Of a stretch of DNA of 64,000 bases, positions 19,588 to 29,116 are shown piece by piece (position 1 is the first letter of the stretch; every line of letters begins with the position of its first letter). Source of the DNA: Paucilactobacillus kaifaensis (GTDB lineage Bacteria > Bacillota > Bacilli > Lactobacillales > Lactobacillaceae); the NCBI RefSeq assembly GCF_005405145.1, contig NZ_BJDM01000001.1:248001-312000 (forward strand), read 5' to 3'. Both the position numbers and the translations under genes were made by a program. The notes below the pieces were generated by a model. That model worked only from the letters and a program-made list of their open reading frames with translations, searched no databases and was not told the origin of the DNA.

Positions 19588-21357
19588 CTAATCAAACACA
19601 AATTGGTTATGATACAACTCAGAGTAAAATCCTTTTTGATCTAATAATTCATCATGACTCCCTTGTTCAATGACTTTACCATCTTTTAGTACAATGATTT
19701 TATCAGCGTTTAAAATAGTTTTTAATCGATGAGCAATGACGAAACTAGTTCTTCCTTGAATCACATTATCCATTGCTTTTTGGATTCTAGCTTCCGTAAC
19801 TGTATCAACGTTTGAAGTTGCTTCATCCAAAATTAGGAGTGATGGATTGGTCAAGATTGTGCGAGCAATGCTGACCAATTGTTTTTGACCAGTTGAAAAA
19901 ACTGAATTTTCATCTGATACTTTGGTTTCGTAACCATTATCTAAATTGATAATAAAATCGTGGATATTGGCTTGCTTAGCAGCTGCAATGATTTCATCAT
20001 CGGCTGCATCGGGCTTGCCAAAACTGATGTTATCACGAATTGTTCCAGAAAAGATGACGCTGTCTTGCAACACAATCCCAACATGATCACGTAAGCTTTG
20101 TAAATCAATATCACGAACGTTGACCCCATCAAATTCAACTGAACCTGAGTTAACATCATAGAAACGGTTTAACAAGTTCATTACAGTCGTTTTTCCGGAA
20201 CCAGTTGGCCCAACTAGCGCAACCATCTTTCCTTTTTCAACGTTCATGGAAACATCATGCAAAATTTCTTTATCTTCGTTATAACCAAATCTGACATTTT
20301 TCAATGCAACGTTGCTATGCAAACCAGAGATTTGTTTGCCATTGACTGGGTTAACTTCGTTTGGTTCATCGAACATTTCATTGAGTCGCCGGGCACCAGT
20401 TAGTGCTAACTGTACCATGTTATACATTGATGAAATCTGTGTGATTGGTTGGTAGAACTGCTGCGAATATTGGACAAATACAACTACTAAACCAAGTGCG
20501 GCAGTACGACCAATGTCACCATTAAAGGCTAACCAACCACCAAAAAAGATGACAATTGCAGTATTAACTAGTGATAATCCACTCATAACCGGAAAGAGCA
20601 TTCCTGAGTATACTTGCCCTTTAAAAGTAGCCCGCTTCACGTTTTGATTATGTGGGGTGAAGCCGTCGATGGCTTCTTTTTGTAGGCCATTAGTAATAAT
20701 GATTTTTTGGCCACTAATTTGCTCATTGATGTAACCATTTAGCTTACCAACTTCGTTTTGTTGCAAATCAATATATTTACGTGTTTTTGAAATTAGAATT
20801 GCAGCGATTAATAATGCGATTGGAGTAGAAGCTACTGTCACCCAAGCTAACTCAACGTTTTGATTAAACATCATGATGACGATTCCAATCATCATGGCTA
20901 AATTACTTAGAATTTGACCTAATGCTTGGTTCAATGCGTTGGAAATATTGTCCAAATCACTAGTAAAGCGACTTAAAATATCACCATCTTGATGAGAATC
21001 AAAGAACTTAATTGTCATTTTCTGAAGCTTGCCAAACAATCCTTTACGCATTCGGTTGGTAGCATTTCCAGAAATAAAGGTAATTACGATATTGGAGATG
21101 AACATACCGACAACGGTAAAAACATAAAATAGTAGTAATAACCAAATGGAATGCATGAACGACCCTTTATCACTAACTCCATGAGCTAGACCGATGACAT
21201 AGTTAGCCAACTCGGTAATTGCTTTTCCCATATAAACGGGTGCTTTAACTTGAAAATAGGTGGAAGCAATAATTGCTAGGATTGTTACTGAAAAGCCTAG
21301 TTTATAGCGCTTCATATAGAGGTAAAAGAACCTAATTGATTTTTTAATTTCAGACAT
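19588..21357 (-). CDS. heterodimeric ABC exporter, canonical-site half
   Basis: The 589-residue half-transporter has 6 predicted membrane segments then an ATPase: Walker [10 protein letters not shown], signature FSTGQKQL (degenerate, STGQ for SGGQ), Walker [13 protein letters not shown] with the catalytic Glu, and switch IAHRL. Its start abuts the stop of the partner gene. In heterodimeric exporters such as LmrCD or BmrCD, this is the half that supplies the hydrolysing Walker site. Likely a multidrug or lipid exporter. Confidence 0.9.
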   Translation of the reverse strand: MSEIKKSIRFFYLYMKRYKLGFSVTILAIIASTYFQVKAPVYMGKAITELANYVIGLAHGVSDKGSFMHSIWLLLLFYVFTVVGMFISNIVITFISGNATNRMRKGLFGKLQKMTIKFFDSHQDGDILSRFTSDLDNISNALNQALGQILSNLAMMIGIVIMMFNQNVELAWVTVASTPIALLIAAILISKTRKYIDLQQNEVGKLNGYINEQISGQKIIITNGLQKEAIDGFTPHNQNVKRATFKGQVYSGMLFPVMSGLSLVNTAIVIFFGGWLAFNGDIGRTAALGLVVVFVQYSQQFYQPITQISSMYNMVQLALTGARRLNEMFDEPNEVNPVNGKQISGLHSNVALKNVRFGYNEDKEILHDVSMNVEKGKMVALVGPTGSGKTTVMNLLNRFYDVNSGSVEFDGVNVRDIDLQSLRDHVGIVLQDSVIFSGTIRDNISFGKPDAADDEIIAAAKQANIHDFIINLDNGYETKVSDENSVFSTGQKQLVSIARTILTNPSLLILDEATSNVDTVTEARIQKAMDNVIQGRTSFVIAHRLKTILNADKIIVLKDGKVIEQGSHDELLDQKGFYSELYHNQFVFD

Positions 21358-23073
21358 TTAGGCTTCCTCCTTTCCCTTTTGGGTAGCGTAAATTTCTTGA
21401 TAAATTTGATTGTTTTGAACCAACTCGCTGTGAGTTCCTTGCCCAACTAATTTACCATCATCCATGACAAAAATTTTATCGGCATTAATAACTGATGAAA
21501 TTTTTTCAGCAATGATAAAAGTGGTAGTTCCCTTAAGCTCATTGTTTAATGCCTGCTGAACTAATTTTTCTGACTTGGCATCTAAAGCAGAGGTTGAGTC
21601 ATCCATAATCAATACTTTCGGTTGCCCAATAACGCCACGAGTGATTGATAGTCGTTGCTTTTGACCTCCGGAAAAGTTAGCAGACCGTTCTTCAACAGGG
21701 GCATCAAATCCTTCTGGTAGTCGATTAATGAATTCAGCTGCTTGGGCAATTTTGCTAGCACGGTCCATATCGGATTTTGTTGCATCGTGTTTTCCCTGTC
21801 GTAAATTATCGGCAACGGAACCAGAAAATAAGATCGCTCGTTGTAGCACAAATGCTACCGCTTTTCTTAATGAATGTTCGTTAACGTCTTTTAAATTAGT
21901 GTCTCCAACTTTAACGGTTCCTTCTTGAGGATCAAACAATCGTGGAATCATTTGAGCCAAAGTTGATTTACCTGAGCCAGTTGCGCCCACAATCCCGACC
22001 ATTTCACCAGGATTGACTGCAAAACTGATGTCTTTCAAAGTTGGAGTATCATCACCTTCGTATGTGAATGAGACATGATCAAATGACACCGAACCAGTTA
22101 AATCTGTTTCAGGAACGTCTTGATAGGTGATGTCTGGTTTAGTATCTAAAATTTCTCTTAATCGTTGCAAAGAAACCATTGCTCGAGCAGAAAAAGTCAT
22201 CATCATTCCACCAATGATAATGGCAAACATCACTTGGAGAAGATAATTAATGAAAGAGGCAATGGCGGCAACGCTACTAGGGTCTGTTTTCGCCAAGTCG
22301 CCAACAAAATAAATGGCGGCTACGATTGCTAAATTACCGACTAATGTGAAGGCCGGAATTAAGACTGAGAATAAAACCCCAACATAGATGTTTTCACCAT
22401 TCAATTTATCAGAGACAACATCAAAGCGCTGTTGCTCATTACTTTCCTGATTAAATGATTTAACAACCCGGACGCCAGCTAAATTTTCTTTCGCCAGTTC
22501 GTTAACACGGTCAATATACTTTTGCATAAAGCCAAAATGAGCACCCATTTTACCAAATGTAGTGGCAGAAATTCCGAATACTAGGATCACTAATACAAGA
22601 ATAATCCACCAAAGTTGGTGAATTGTATTGATAGCTAAAATAAATGCACCAACAAATAAGATGGGCACACGGATCAGTGACTGTAAAATCGTCATCACTA
22701 ACATCTGAACCTGATTGATATCGTTGGTTAGACGAACCACCAAGTTTCCGGCCTGGAATCGTTCGATATTACTATATGAAAAAGTTTGAATTTTTCTAAA
22801 TGCAGTTTCACGAATGTCGGCACTCATGGATTGGGCTACTTTAGCTGATAAAATGGTGTTGATGACACCGGCTAGTAGTCCAATAGCGGCAATGACGATG
22901 AGCCAGACACCAATACTTAAAATTTTATTGCTTTGATCTTTTAAAATGGCATTGATAATATTTTGAAGTAATTTAGGTTGCCAAAGAGTGGCAAAAACCA
23001 TTGCAAAGACTGTGATGACCGCCCAAAAGATGTCACCCCAATATTTTTTGGCATGTGATAATAAAATGTCCAC
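21358..23073 (-). CDS. heterodimeric ABC exporter, degenerate-site half
   Basis: The 571-residue half-transporter has 6 membrane segments then an ATPase with Walker [10 protein letters not shown] and an intact signature FSGGQKQR. Walker B reads [12 protein letters not shown] (Asp for the catalytic Glu) and the switch region IIAEKISSV lacks His. It is therefore the degenerate partner of the downstream gene, and the two together form one canonical and one dead ATP site. Confidence 0.9.
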   Translation of the reverse strand: MDILLSHAKKYWGDIFWAVITVFAMVFATLWQPKLLQNIINAILKDQSNKILSIGVWLIVIAAIGLLAGVINTILSAKVAQSMSADIRETAFRKIQTFSYSNIERFQAGNLVVRLTNDINQVQMLVMTILQSLIRVPILFVGAFILAINTIHQLWWIILVLVILVFGISATTFGKMGAHFGFMQKYIDRVNELAKENLAGVRVVKSFNQESNEQQRFDVVSDKLNGENIYVGVLFSVLIPAFTLVGNLAIVAAIYFVGDLAKTDPSSVAAIASFINYLLQVMFAIIIGGMMMTFSARAMVSLQRLREILDTKPDITYQDVPETDLTGSVSFDHVSFTYEGDDTPTLKDISFAVNPGEMVGIVGATGSGKSTLAQMIPRLFDPQEGTVKVGDTNLKDVNEHSLRKAVAFVLQRAILFSGSVADNLRQGKHDATKSDMDRASKIAQAAEFINRLPEGFDAPVEERSANFSGGQKQRLSITRGVIGQPKVLIMDDSTSALDAKSEKLVQQALNNELKGTTTFIIAEKISSVINADKIFVMDDGKLVGQGTHSELVQNNQIYQEIYATQKGKEEA

Positions 23074-23237
23074 GATAAACCTCCCAGATGATATTCTCCA
23101 ACACTGTTGGATAGGTGCAAAAAAATAGCTCCTGAAAACAAGAGTACGAACAGCTTACCAAATCTTGAAATTGAATACAACTAAAATGTTAAAAGGGTTA
23201 ACAATTAAATTACGAGTACCTTCAATGTAGATAAAAT

Positions 23238-23290
23238 CAAAAAGCCATAAGTAATAGGCTAAAAATATAGACTTATTACTTATGGCTTGT
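23238..23290 (-). terminator. terminator of binding-protein gene
   Basis: On the minus strand the stem AAGCCATAAGTAATA and its complement is followed by TTTTTGATTTT. It lies between the lipoprotein gene and the ABC exporter start. Confidence 0.8.
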
Positions 23291-23315
23291 CGATTATTTA
23301 TTACGAGTAATGAAT

Positions 23316-24101
23316 TTACTTTTGAGTAATATCTGTTCCAAAATATTTTTTTGATAATTTAGTTAAAGTTCCATCTTTGCGTAATTCTTGCAATGCCTTG
23401 TTAACCTTAGGTGAAAGTTTGCTGTCTTTTTTCAGGATACCTGCAATTTTTTGAGTAGCAACTTTATTGCCACCGTCGATTAAGCGAATATTAGCGTTTG
23501 GTTTTTGCTTTAAGTACGCGCCAAATGATCCGTTGGAATTAATGGTTCCGTCAGCCCGTCCCTGTAGGACCAAAGCCATTGATTGTTCAAAGTCGTTGGT
23601 CGGGACTACCGTAGCGCCTAGTCGTTTTGCATCAGTTGCATTTTCACTAGTGGCTGTTTCTGCTACCTTTTTGCCCTTGATATCTGTAATTTTATTGATT
23701 GAAGGATTGTCTTTTTTAACTGCCAATTGTGATTTTGAGTAAATATATGGTGTTGTAAACGTGTATTTATTTGACCGTGCCTTAGTAATAGCAACGTTGT
23801 TTAAAACGATGTCATATTTATCAACGTTCAACCCAGCAATTAATGAATCCCATTTTGTTTCCACGAAAACAGGTTTCAAATTCATTTTTTTGGCAATAGC
23901 TTTTCCTAGTTCAACTTCAAAACCAGTTAACTTATGGTTTTCGTGATAACTATATGGTTGAAAGGTTCCTTCTAGACCAATTGTTAGTTTACCTGGCGTT
24001 TTTTCTGCCGAATTTGAGCTAGATTTACCACAGCCAGATAAAATAATGGTTAATACAAGGACAGCCGCAAGACTGCCAATTAATTTAACTAAACGCTTCA
24101 T
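23316..24101 (-). CDS. amino-acid ABC transporter substrate-binding lipoprotein
   Basis: The 261-residue family 3 binding protein carries the lipobox LSGC after a signal peptide (about residues 1-24). The mature domain starts with LTIGLEGTFQPYSY and has TGFEVELGKAIAKK, FTTPYIYSKSQ and KYFGTDI at the C-terminus. It resembles TcyA/polar amino-acid binding proteins and is a clear paralogue of the gene at 58068. No permease or ATPase is adjacent, so it may use the distant system. GGAGGAA precedes ATG 24101; the longer upstream frame lacks support. Confidence 0.88.
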   Translation of the reverse strand: MKRLVKLIGSLAAVLVLTIILSGCGKSSSNSAEKTPGKLTIGLEGTFQPYSYHENHKLTGFEVELGKAIAKKMNLKPVFVETKWDSLIAGLNVDKYDIVLNNVAITKARSNKYTFTTPYIYSKSQLAVKKDNPSINKITDIKGKKVAETATSENATDAKRLGATVVPTNDFEQSMALVLQGRADGTINSNGSFGAYLKQKPNANIRLIDGGNKVATQKIAGILKKDSKLSPKVNKALQELRKDGTLTKLSKKYFGTDITQK

Positions 24102-24257
24102 AAAAAAATTCCTCCTCCAAAACATCCTTAACCATCTTAAGGATTCCAACTGTACTTGTCAAAAATAGTTAACTATAACAATAAAAATGACACAAAGTAT
24201 TACTTTAAGGCTTAGTTGGGCTATAATCAACTTAATGAATTTGATGGAGGGGTTACA

Positions 24258-24698
24258 ATGAAATCAGATAAAGTTTTGTATCATGCTGAAATGGTTAATA
24301 AAGATGGACTACCAGGCCATTCTTACGTTAAAGGACAAGGTGAATTGAACGTTCCTGTTAGTAGTCCATTAAAACCACAGCAGGGTGCCAATCCAGAGCA
24401 ATTTGTGGGCTTAGCATTAGCAACCTGCCTTAACGCAACGTTGCAAGCAATCGAAAAACAACGTGGACTTGAACATAAGAGTCAGGTTCAGGTTGGGGTC
24501 GACATGATGTATGATACACATGGATATCAGTTTGTGGTTGATGGTCAGGTATTGATTCCTGATCAGCCACGACAAGTAGCGGAAGCTATGTTAGCTGAAG
24601 CTGAAACGCGTTGCCCAGTAGCAAAATTATTGCAAGGCAGCGCTAATGTGCACGTTCATGTGGTTGAGCAATTTGATTTTTCAGTGGCTGGTGATTAA
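24258..24698 (+). CDS. OsmC-family peroxidase-like protein
   Basis: The 146-residue thiol peroxidase-type protein has both redox Cys motifs: ALATCLNATLQ and TRCPVAKLL. It reduces organic hydroperoxides in related proteins. ATG 24258 follows GGAGGGG. A second family member lies 213 nt downstream. This one is the more divergent, OsmC-like of the two. Confidence 0.85.
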   Translation: MKSDKVLYHAEMVNKDGLPGHSYVKGQGELNVPVSSPLKPQQGANPEQFVGLALATCLNATLQAIEKQRGLEHKSQVQVGVDMMYDTHGYQFVVDGQVLIPDQPRQVAEAMLAEAETRCPVAKLLQGSANVHVHVVEQFDFSVAGD

Positions 24699-24699
24699 C

Positions 24700-24819
24700 A
24701 TGGCCAAACCCAATTTATTTGAAATAGCTTTTAGCCGAATTTATCCAACATAAATTACAAAAGTTGGTTGATGAGATTATTAAGGGTAAACCGATTGAAA
24801 AATGTTTGAGGACGTAAAT
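24700..24819 (+). pseudogene. possible remnant of a nuclease-family gene
   Basis: ATG 24700 gives MAKPNLFEIAFSRIYPT then stop. A shifted frame continues as AEFIQHKLQKLVDEIIKGKP and a few more residues to a stop at 24819. The opening resembles the N-terminus of PD-(D/E)XK-type proteins that start with NLFxIATKELSQD. Two frames plus loss of most of the gene indicate a decayed relic. Recognition is from memory of the family and is weak. Confidence 0.35.
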
Positions 24820-24911
24820 CAAATTAGCTGTCAATGCTTATCCATATTGTTAGATACTAATTATAGATCATGTTAAACTGAATTTATCAAATAGATAATG
24901 GAGGTACCAAC

Positions 24912-25325
24912 ATGGCACAGAAATTATATTCGAACAAAATGATTAATCGTGGCGGACGAGAGGGTGAAGTTCATTCACCTGATGGTAAGCTGGATTTACA
25001 AATTACTTCGCCGGGTAAGGGAGGTACAAATCCAGAAGAACTATTTGCAGCTGGGTATGCGTCCTGTTTCAATAGTGCTTTAGAAGTCGTTCTTAAAGAG
25101 GCTCAAATTGAAGGAGAACACATTATCAGCGCTGAGGTAACATTGTATACAGATGGCCCAGCTGATTTCCATATTGGCATTGAATTGAAGGGACATATTG
25201 AAGGTGTTAGCGTTGAACAACAGCAACACTTATTGGATCTAGCTGACAAGGTATGCCCATATTCAAAGGCAATTAAGGGCAATGTTGAGGTTAAGTTGAC
25301 GGTGGATGATGAGCTAAGGTTTTAG
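24912..25325 (+). CDS. Ohr-type organic hydroperoxide resistance protein
   Basis: The 137-residue protein fits the Ohr subfamily: LQITSPGKGGTNPEELFAAGYASC with the first redox Cys, and VCPYSKAIKGN with the second. GGAGG precedes the ATG. The stop TAG is fused to repeat element D. No OhrR regulator is adjacent. Confidence 0.93.
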   Translation: MAQKLYSNKMINRGGREGEVHSPDGKLDLQITSPGKGGTNPEELFAAGYASCFNSALEVVLKEAQIEGEHIISAEVTLYTDGPADFHIGIELKGHIEGVSVEQQQHLLDLADKVCPYSKAIKGNVEVKLTVDDELRF

Positions 25326-25446
25326 AGTGAGAGCAACCGCGCTTAAAAGTTGCAGCACAACGTAAAAACAGTATTTACATGGTGGGTTTGCATGTGAGTA
25401 CTGTTTTTGATTTGTGTGGAGACTTTTGCAGTTGGTGAACACGTTT
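25324..25446 (+). repeat. long-hairpin intergenic element D
   Basis: It starts on the ohr stop with AGAGTGAGAGCAACC and ends GTTGGTGAACACGTTT. Inner arms AAAGTTGCAGCACAACG and TTTGTGTGGAGACTTTT are complementary, with an ACAGTATTTACAT/ATGTGAGTACTGT inner stem. Confidence 0.82.
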
Positions 25447-25580
25447 AATCAGTCAAAATAAATAACTAACACTATCTAGCACAAATAAAAAAGTCTTTTT
25501 CATGAAACTTGGCTTTATCGTATAAAAACGGTTTCAATTCGTGGTATATTTAACCTGTAATTTAAAGGAGGCTGAACTTT

Positions 25581-25787
25581 ATGCATGCACATAAAAATCG
25601 TCCAATTCCTAAGAAAGCCTGGCCATGGGTTGTTTTAAGTGGCTTAATTCAGATTTGGGCATTAGTTGATATTGTTAAGAGTACTGTTTTTATTCGTGGG
25701 AATAAATATATGTGGCTAGCGCTAGTTTTTGTAATGCCACCATTTGGAGCATTAGCTTATTATGTCCTTGGTCGTGAGGCGTTTTAA
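25581..25787 (+). CDS. small membrane protein, phospholipase-D N-terminal (PLDc_N)-like
   Basis: The 68-residue protein has two hydrophobic segments (about 15-33 and 44-62) with a turn of the type KSTVFIRGNKYMW between them and the ending ALAYYVLGR. This is the arrangement of the PLDc_N domain. GGAGGC precedes the ATG. Role unknown. Confidence 0.7.
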   Translation: MHAHKNRPIPKKAWPWVVLSGLIQIWALVDIVKSTVFIRGNKYMWLALVFVMPPFGALAYYVLGREAF

Positions 25788-25829
25788 ATGGTTCACGCTT
25801 AGTTGTTGATGTTTATTACTGAATGTATT

Positions 25830-26056
25830 ATGATTACAGTATTGAAAACACGAATGCATTTCAAGTAGACATTCAGAGAGGCAATGGTTGGTGCAAATTG
25901 CTTGTCGAAACTCCGGTGCAATAATTGTGGGCGGGTAATTCCGCACGGTGTTTGGCCGTTACCCAAAATCGAGGGTGTCTGTAGACAAACTTGGGTGGTA
26001 CCGCGGAAAAGAGCCATTTCGTCCCAAAATTTTGGGATGGATTGGCTCTTTTTTTG
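25830..26056 (+). promoter_or_regulatory. Ser T-box leader of serS
   Basis: Stem I shows AGTA on the 5' side, AGAGAGG, and GAA-AC-TCC on the 3' side, giving Ser specifier TCC at 25912-25914. The T-box sequence GGGTGGTACCGCGG is at 25993-26006. A terminator with stem GAGCCA/TGGCTC and a T-run ends the leader. Confidence 0.92.
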
Positions 26057-26069
26057 GAGGTTATATTAT

Positions 26070-27371
26070 ATGTTAGATGTTAAAAAAATGCGTAATGAAC
26101 CAGATTATTTTAAGGAACGGCTTGCTACCAGAGGCGTTTCGGCAACAGAATTAGATGCTATTTTTAAGCTAGATGAACAGCGCCGTGATTTAATTAAACA
26201 AACAGAAACATTAAAGGCCAAACGAAATGATGTTTCCAAACAAATTGCACAGGCTAAGCGCAATAAAGAGTCGGCTGATGAAGCAATTGCAGCAATGCAG
26301 CAGGTTGGTCAGGATGTTAAGAAATTAGATGAGCAGCTAAATGAAATTGAAGCTGATTTTCAAAATAAAATGGCACATCTCCCTAACATGCCACATGAAG
26401 GAATTCCAGTTGGTCCTGATGAAGATGCTAATGTTGAGATGCGTAAGGTTGGTGAAACACCTAGGTTCTCGTTTGAACCAAAGGCGCATTGGGACATTGG
26501 TGAAGGACTTGGTATTTTAGATTTTGAGCGGGCTGCTAAAGTATCAGGGGCACGGTTTGTTTACTATGTTGGGTTAGGTGCACAACTGGAACGTGCAGTT
26601 TACAATTTCATGCTGGATGAACATATGAAAGAGGGTTACACAGAAGTTCTACCGCCTTATTTGGTTAATAGCAAGGCAATGTATGGCACGGGACAGTTTC
26701 CTAAGTTTAAACAGGATGTTTATCAAATTGAAAATGAAGATCAAGATTTGACGATGATTCCGACGGCTGAAGTACCCTTGACTAACTATTTTGCCAACGA
26801 GGTAATTCCAGCTGAAAAGTTACCAGTTTATGTAACGGCGTTGACGCCATCATTCCGATCTGAAGCAGGATCAGCCGGTCGGGATACTCGCGGTCTAATT
26901 CGGATGCATCAATTTAATAAAGTTGAAATGGTTAAGTATACTAAACCAGAAGATTCATATGCTGAATTGGAAAAAATGACTGCTAACGCTGAAAATATTT
27001 TGAAGAAGCTGGGATTGGCATACCACGTTATCACACTTTCAACCGGAGATATGGGATTCTCAGCTGCGGAAACTCATGATATTGAAGTCTGGATGCCGGA
27101 ACAAAATATTTATCGTGAAATTTCAAGTTGTTCGAACACAGAGGATTTTCAAGCACGTCGAGCACATATCCAATATCGAGATGAAAATGGTAAGTTGCAG
27201 TACGTGAATACACTAAATGGTTCTGGCCTAGCGGTTGGACGAACGGTGGCTGCGATTTTAGAAAACTACCAAAATGAAGATGGTTCAGTTACAATTCCAG
27301 AAGTATTAGTACCATACTTCCATGGGATTAAAAAGATTACAAAGGATAATGCGGTACCGTTCAATAAATAA
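26070..27371 (+). CDS. serS: seryl-tRNA synthetase
   Basis: The 433-residue class II synthetase charges tRNA-Ser. An N-terminal coiled-coil arm (about 27-105, rich in Lys/Glu/Gln) is followed by the catalytic core: motif 2 [20 protein letters not shown] and motif 3 [19 protein letters not shown] 26070 lies 10 nt after GGAGG just behind the T-box terminator; the longer upstream frame runs through the T-box and is not coding. Confidence 0.97.
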   Translation: MLDVKKMRNEPDYFKERLATRGVSATELDAIFKLDEQRRDLIKQTETLKAKRNDVSKQIAQAKRNKESADEAIAAMQQVGQDVKKLDEQLNEIEADFQNKMAHLPNMPHEGIPVGPDEDANVEMRKVGETPRFSFEPKAHWDIGEGLGILDFERAAKVSGARFVYYVGLGAQLERAVYNFMLDEHMKEGYTEVLPPYLVNSKAMYGTGQFPKFKQDVYQIENEDQDLTMIPTAEVPLTNYFANEVIPAEKLPVYVTALTPSFRSEAGSAGRDTRGLIRMHQFNKVEMVKYTKPEDSYAELEKMTANAENILKKLGLAYHVITLSTGDMGFSAAETHDIEVWMPEQNIYREISSCSNTEDFQARRAHIQYRDENGKLQYVNTLNGSGLAVGRTVAAILENYQNEDGSVTIPEVLVPYFHGIKKITKDNAVPFNK

Positions 27372-27377
27372 GTAAAT

Positions 27378-27507
27378 AGAGTGAAAAAAAGCGCGTCCAG
27401 AAGTCGTGGTGTAACAGTAAAAGATCCAGCAAGATGATTTGAACTTTGAATCATCTTGCTGGATCTTTTACTGTTACACATAGACTTTTGCGCTTTTTTT
27501 CACGTTT
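27378..27507 (+). repeat. long-hairpin intergenic element E
   Basis: It starts 6 nt after the serS stop with AGAGTG and ends CACGTTT. The core is an almost perfect long hairpin: GTAACAGTAAAAGATCCAGC pairs with its complement across GATTTGAACTTTGAATC. Confidence 0.85.
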
Positions 27508-27516
27508 CGGCAATAA

Positions 27517-27542
27517 AAAAAGTAGGCACACAGCATACCTAA
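27517..27542 (-). terminator. probable terminator of lipoprotein gene
   Basis: Minus-strand stem AGGTA/TGCCT with a 7-nt loop is followed by ACTTTTTTT, 8 nt past the lipoprotein stop. Confidence 0.55.
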
Positions 27543-27549
27543 ATTTATT

Positions 27550-28509
27550 CTAACTAACGCTATAGTCAGTCGAACTCTCATTTTGATATTCTTCCATATA
27601 TTTTTGCATTGTGTCACTTAAGTTTTGAGTCAAAATTTTGGTTAATTGAGTGGTGAACTCAGATTGTGATATCACTTTATCTTTACTTGGTTTAATTATC
27701 TTTTTATTAGCCTCAACCGTATTAGTTTTCAAACGGTATGTGGTACCGTCATACTTAATTTTGTACTGAATCTTGTTATTTTTAGTGTTAATTGTTTCAG
27801 TAACTGTAGCCTTATCGAGTTTTTTATTGAGACTAGCCAAGGAACTAGCAGATAAGGCGTTATCTTTAGTGCCCTTATGATCTTTTAGTTCGTTATTCGC
27901 AATTTTAAAAATTTGTCGTAGTTGTTTGTGCGTGTACGTGTATGAAATGTTGTCGTTTGATTTTTTGAACTTGTTAGTGTCCGAGTCTTTTAGGATTGTT
28001 TTAAGTTCTTTACCAAGTTTCTTTTGTACGGCGGGGTCACTTAGAATTGATTCGATAGAAGCTAGTTCATTATTATCAAGTTTACTGTTTAAGCCATCAC
28101 TAGATTCGACGTATTTACCGACAAAAGCACTTTCTTGGCTTGCACTTAAATTGAGGCTGCTAGAAAAACTCTTAACTAAGCTATCAGCTTTAATATAAAC
28201 ATTACCTTTTTTAAGATCGGCGATTGCACTAACAGTGGTGCTATCAGATTCGCCATCAAGTGTTATTTCCTCATCGATTTGAGCCAGATCAGCTTTTTTA
28301 TCGGTGTAGGTAGTAGCCTTCAGCGCCTTTATAGTGGAAAATTCTTCTGATTTACCACTGGTAGTTAGTGACATAGTTGTTTTTTGATGATCGTAGTTAG
28401 TGGCCTGATTGGCATCGATAAATTTACCTTGTTTCGTAAAGCTACAACCAGTTAAAAAAAGTGATAACGATAAAATTGGTACTAGTAGCCAAACATACTT
28501 CTTATGCAT
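27550..28509 (-). CDS. lipoprotein of unknown function
   Basis: The 319-residue protein has a signal peptide with lipobox LTGC (Cys about residue 22). The mature part is rich in Ser, Lys, Asp and Thr and is predicted extracellular. No motif is recognised. It ends in EEYQNESSTDYSVS. Its own transcription unit, facing away from the GcvH-like gene's 3' end. A ribosome binding site-like GGGGG lies before the ATG. Confidence 0.75.
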   Translation of the reverse strand: MHKKYVWLLVPILSLSLFLTGCSFTKQGKFIDANQATNYDHQKTTMSLTTSGKSEEFSTIKALKATTYTDKKADLAQIDEEITLDGESDSTTVSAIADLKKGNVYIKADSLVKSFSSSLNLSASQESAFVGKYVESSDGLNSKLDNNELASIESILSDPAVQKKLGKELKTILKDSDTNKFKKSNDNISYTYTHKQLRQIFKIANNELKDHKGTKDNALSASSLASLNKKLDKATVTETINTKNNKIQYKIKYDGTTYRLKTNTVEANKKIIKPSKDKVISQSEFTTQLTKILTQNLSDTMQKYMEEYQNESSTDYSVS

Positions 28510-28616
28510 AAAAAAATCCCCCTTGTATTACAAAAATTATATCAAATGATTATATTTGTGTATATACAGTTAATGGGGTTTATTTTTAAGTTATTCAAAT
28601 AATTTAATTAATGATG

Positions 28617-28973
28617 TTATTCAGCCTTGATAGTAACTAACCACTGACTATTTTGGTCAGACAGTTGGCCGGGTTCATCGATTAAGTCAGAATTAAGATC
28701 GATAATTTTGCCGTTAATTGGAGATGGAAAAGTTTCCACTACTTTACCGCCCTCAACATCCAGTAATTGGTCACCCTGGTTGATATGGTCATTCAGATCA
28801 GGACTTTTAATAAAGCTAACTTCGCCGATTTCTTGCAATATTTGTCCAGTCAAACCAACTTTTACTAATCCGTTTTGTTCACTTATTTTGAGACCATTTT
28901 GTTCATAGCTTTTGCTGGAGTGGTGACCAAATAGCGCTAAAAATCGTTGAAATATTTTCCTTAATTGTGACAT
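28617..28973 (-). CDS. GcvH-like lipoyl-domain protein
   Basis: The 118-residue protein has a biotinyl/lipoyl domain. VEGGKVVETFPSPINGKI aligns with the GcvH lipoylation site, with the Lys of GGK as acceptor. No glycine-cleavage genes are in the window, so it may be a lipoate carrier of the GcvH-L kind. It is divergent from cas9 with a 143-nt gap that carries a cre-like box. Confidence 0.8.
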   Translation of the reverse strand: MSQLRKIFQRFLALFGHHSSKSYEQNGLKISEQNGLVKVGLTGQILQEIGEVSFIKSPDLNDHINQGDQLLDVEGGKVVETFPSPINGKIIDLNSDLIDEPGQLSDQNSQWLVTIKAE

Positions 28974-29034
28974 GATTATGCTTCACCTCTGGTTAAATTC
29001 AGTTTAATTATAACATGTAAGTTAACAAACTAAT

Positions 29035-29048
29035 TGAAAACGCTTAAT
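29035..29048. promoter_or_regulatory. candidate cre (CcpA) box upstream of cas9
   Basis: TGAAAACGCTTAAT fits the lactic cre consensus WGWAARCGYTWWMA except the last base. It lies about 30 nt before the cas9 -10 box and could affect cas9, the GcvH-like gene or neither. Confidence 0.4.
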
Positions 29049-29053
29049 TTATC

Positions 29054-29082
29054 TTTATTTAAGTATTAATCATAGGTATACT
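29054..29082 (+). promoter_or_regulatory. candidate cas9 promoter
   Basis: A good -10 box TATACT at 29077 is paired with only a weak -35 (TTTATT, 17-nt spacer). The leader to the TTG start would be about 28 nt. Confidence 0.45.
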
Positions 29083-29116
29083 AAAATCATAAATAACATT
29101 TGAGGAGTGGGTTTAC

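Noticed and set aside
25884-26069. N-terminal extension of serS
   Set aside because: It runs through the T-box leader and terminator. ATG 26070 with GGAGG is the right start.
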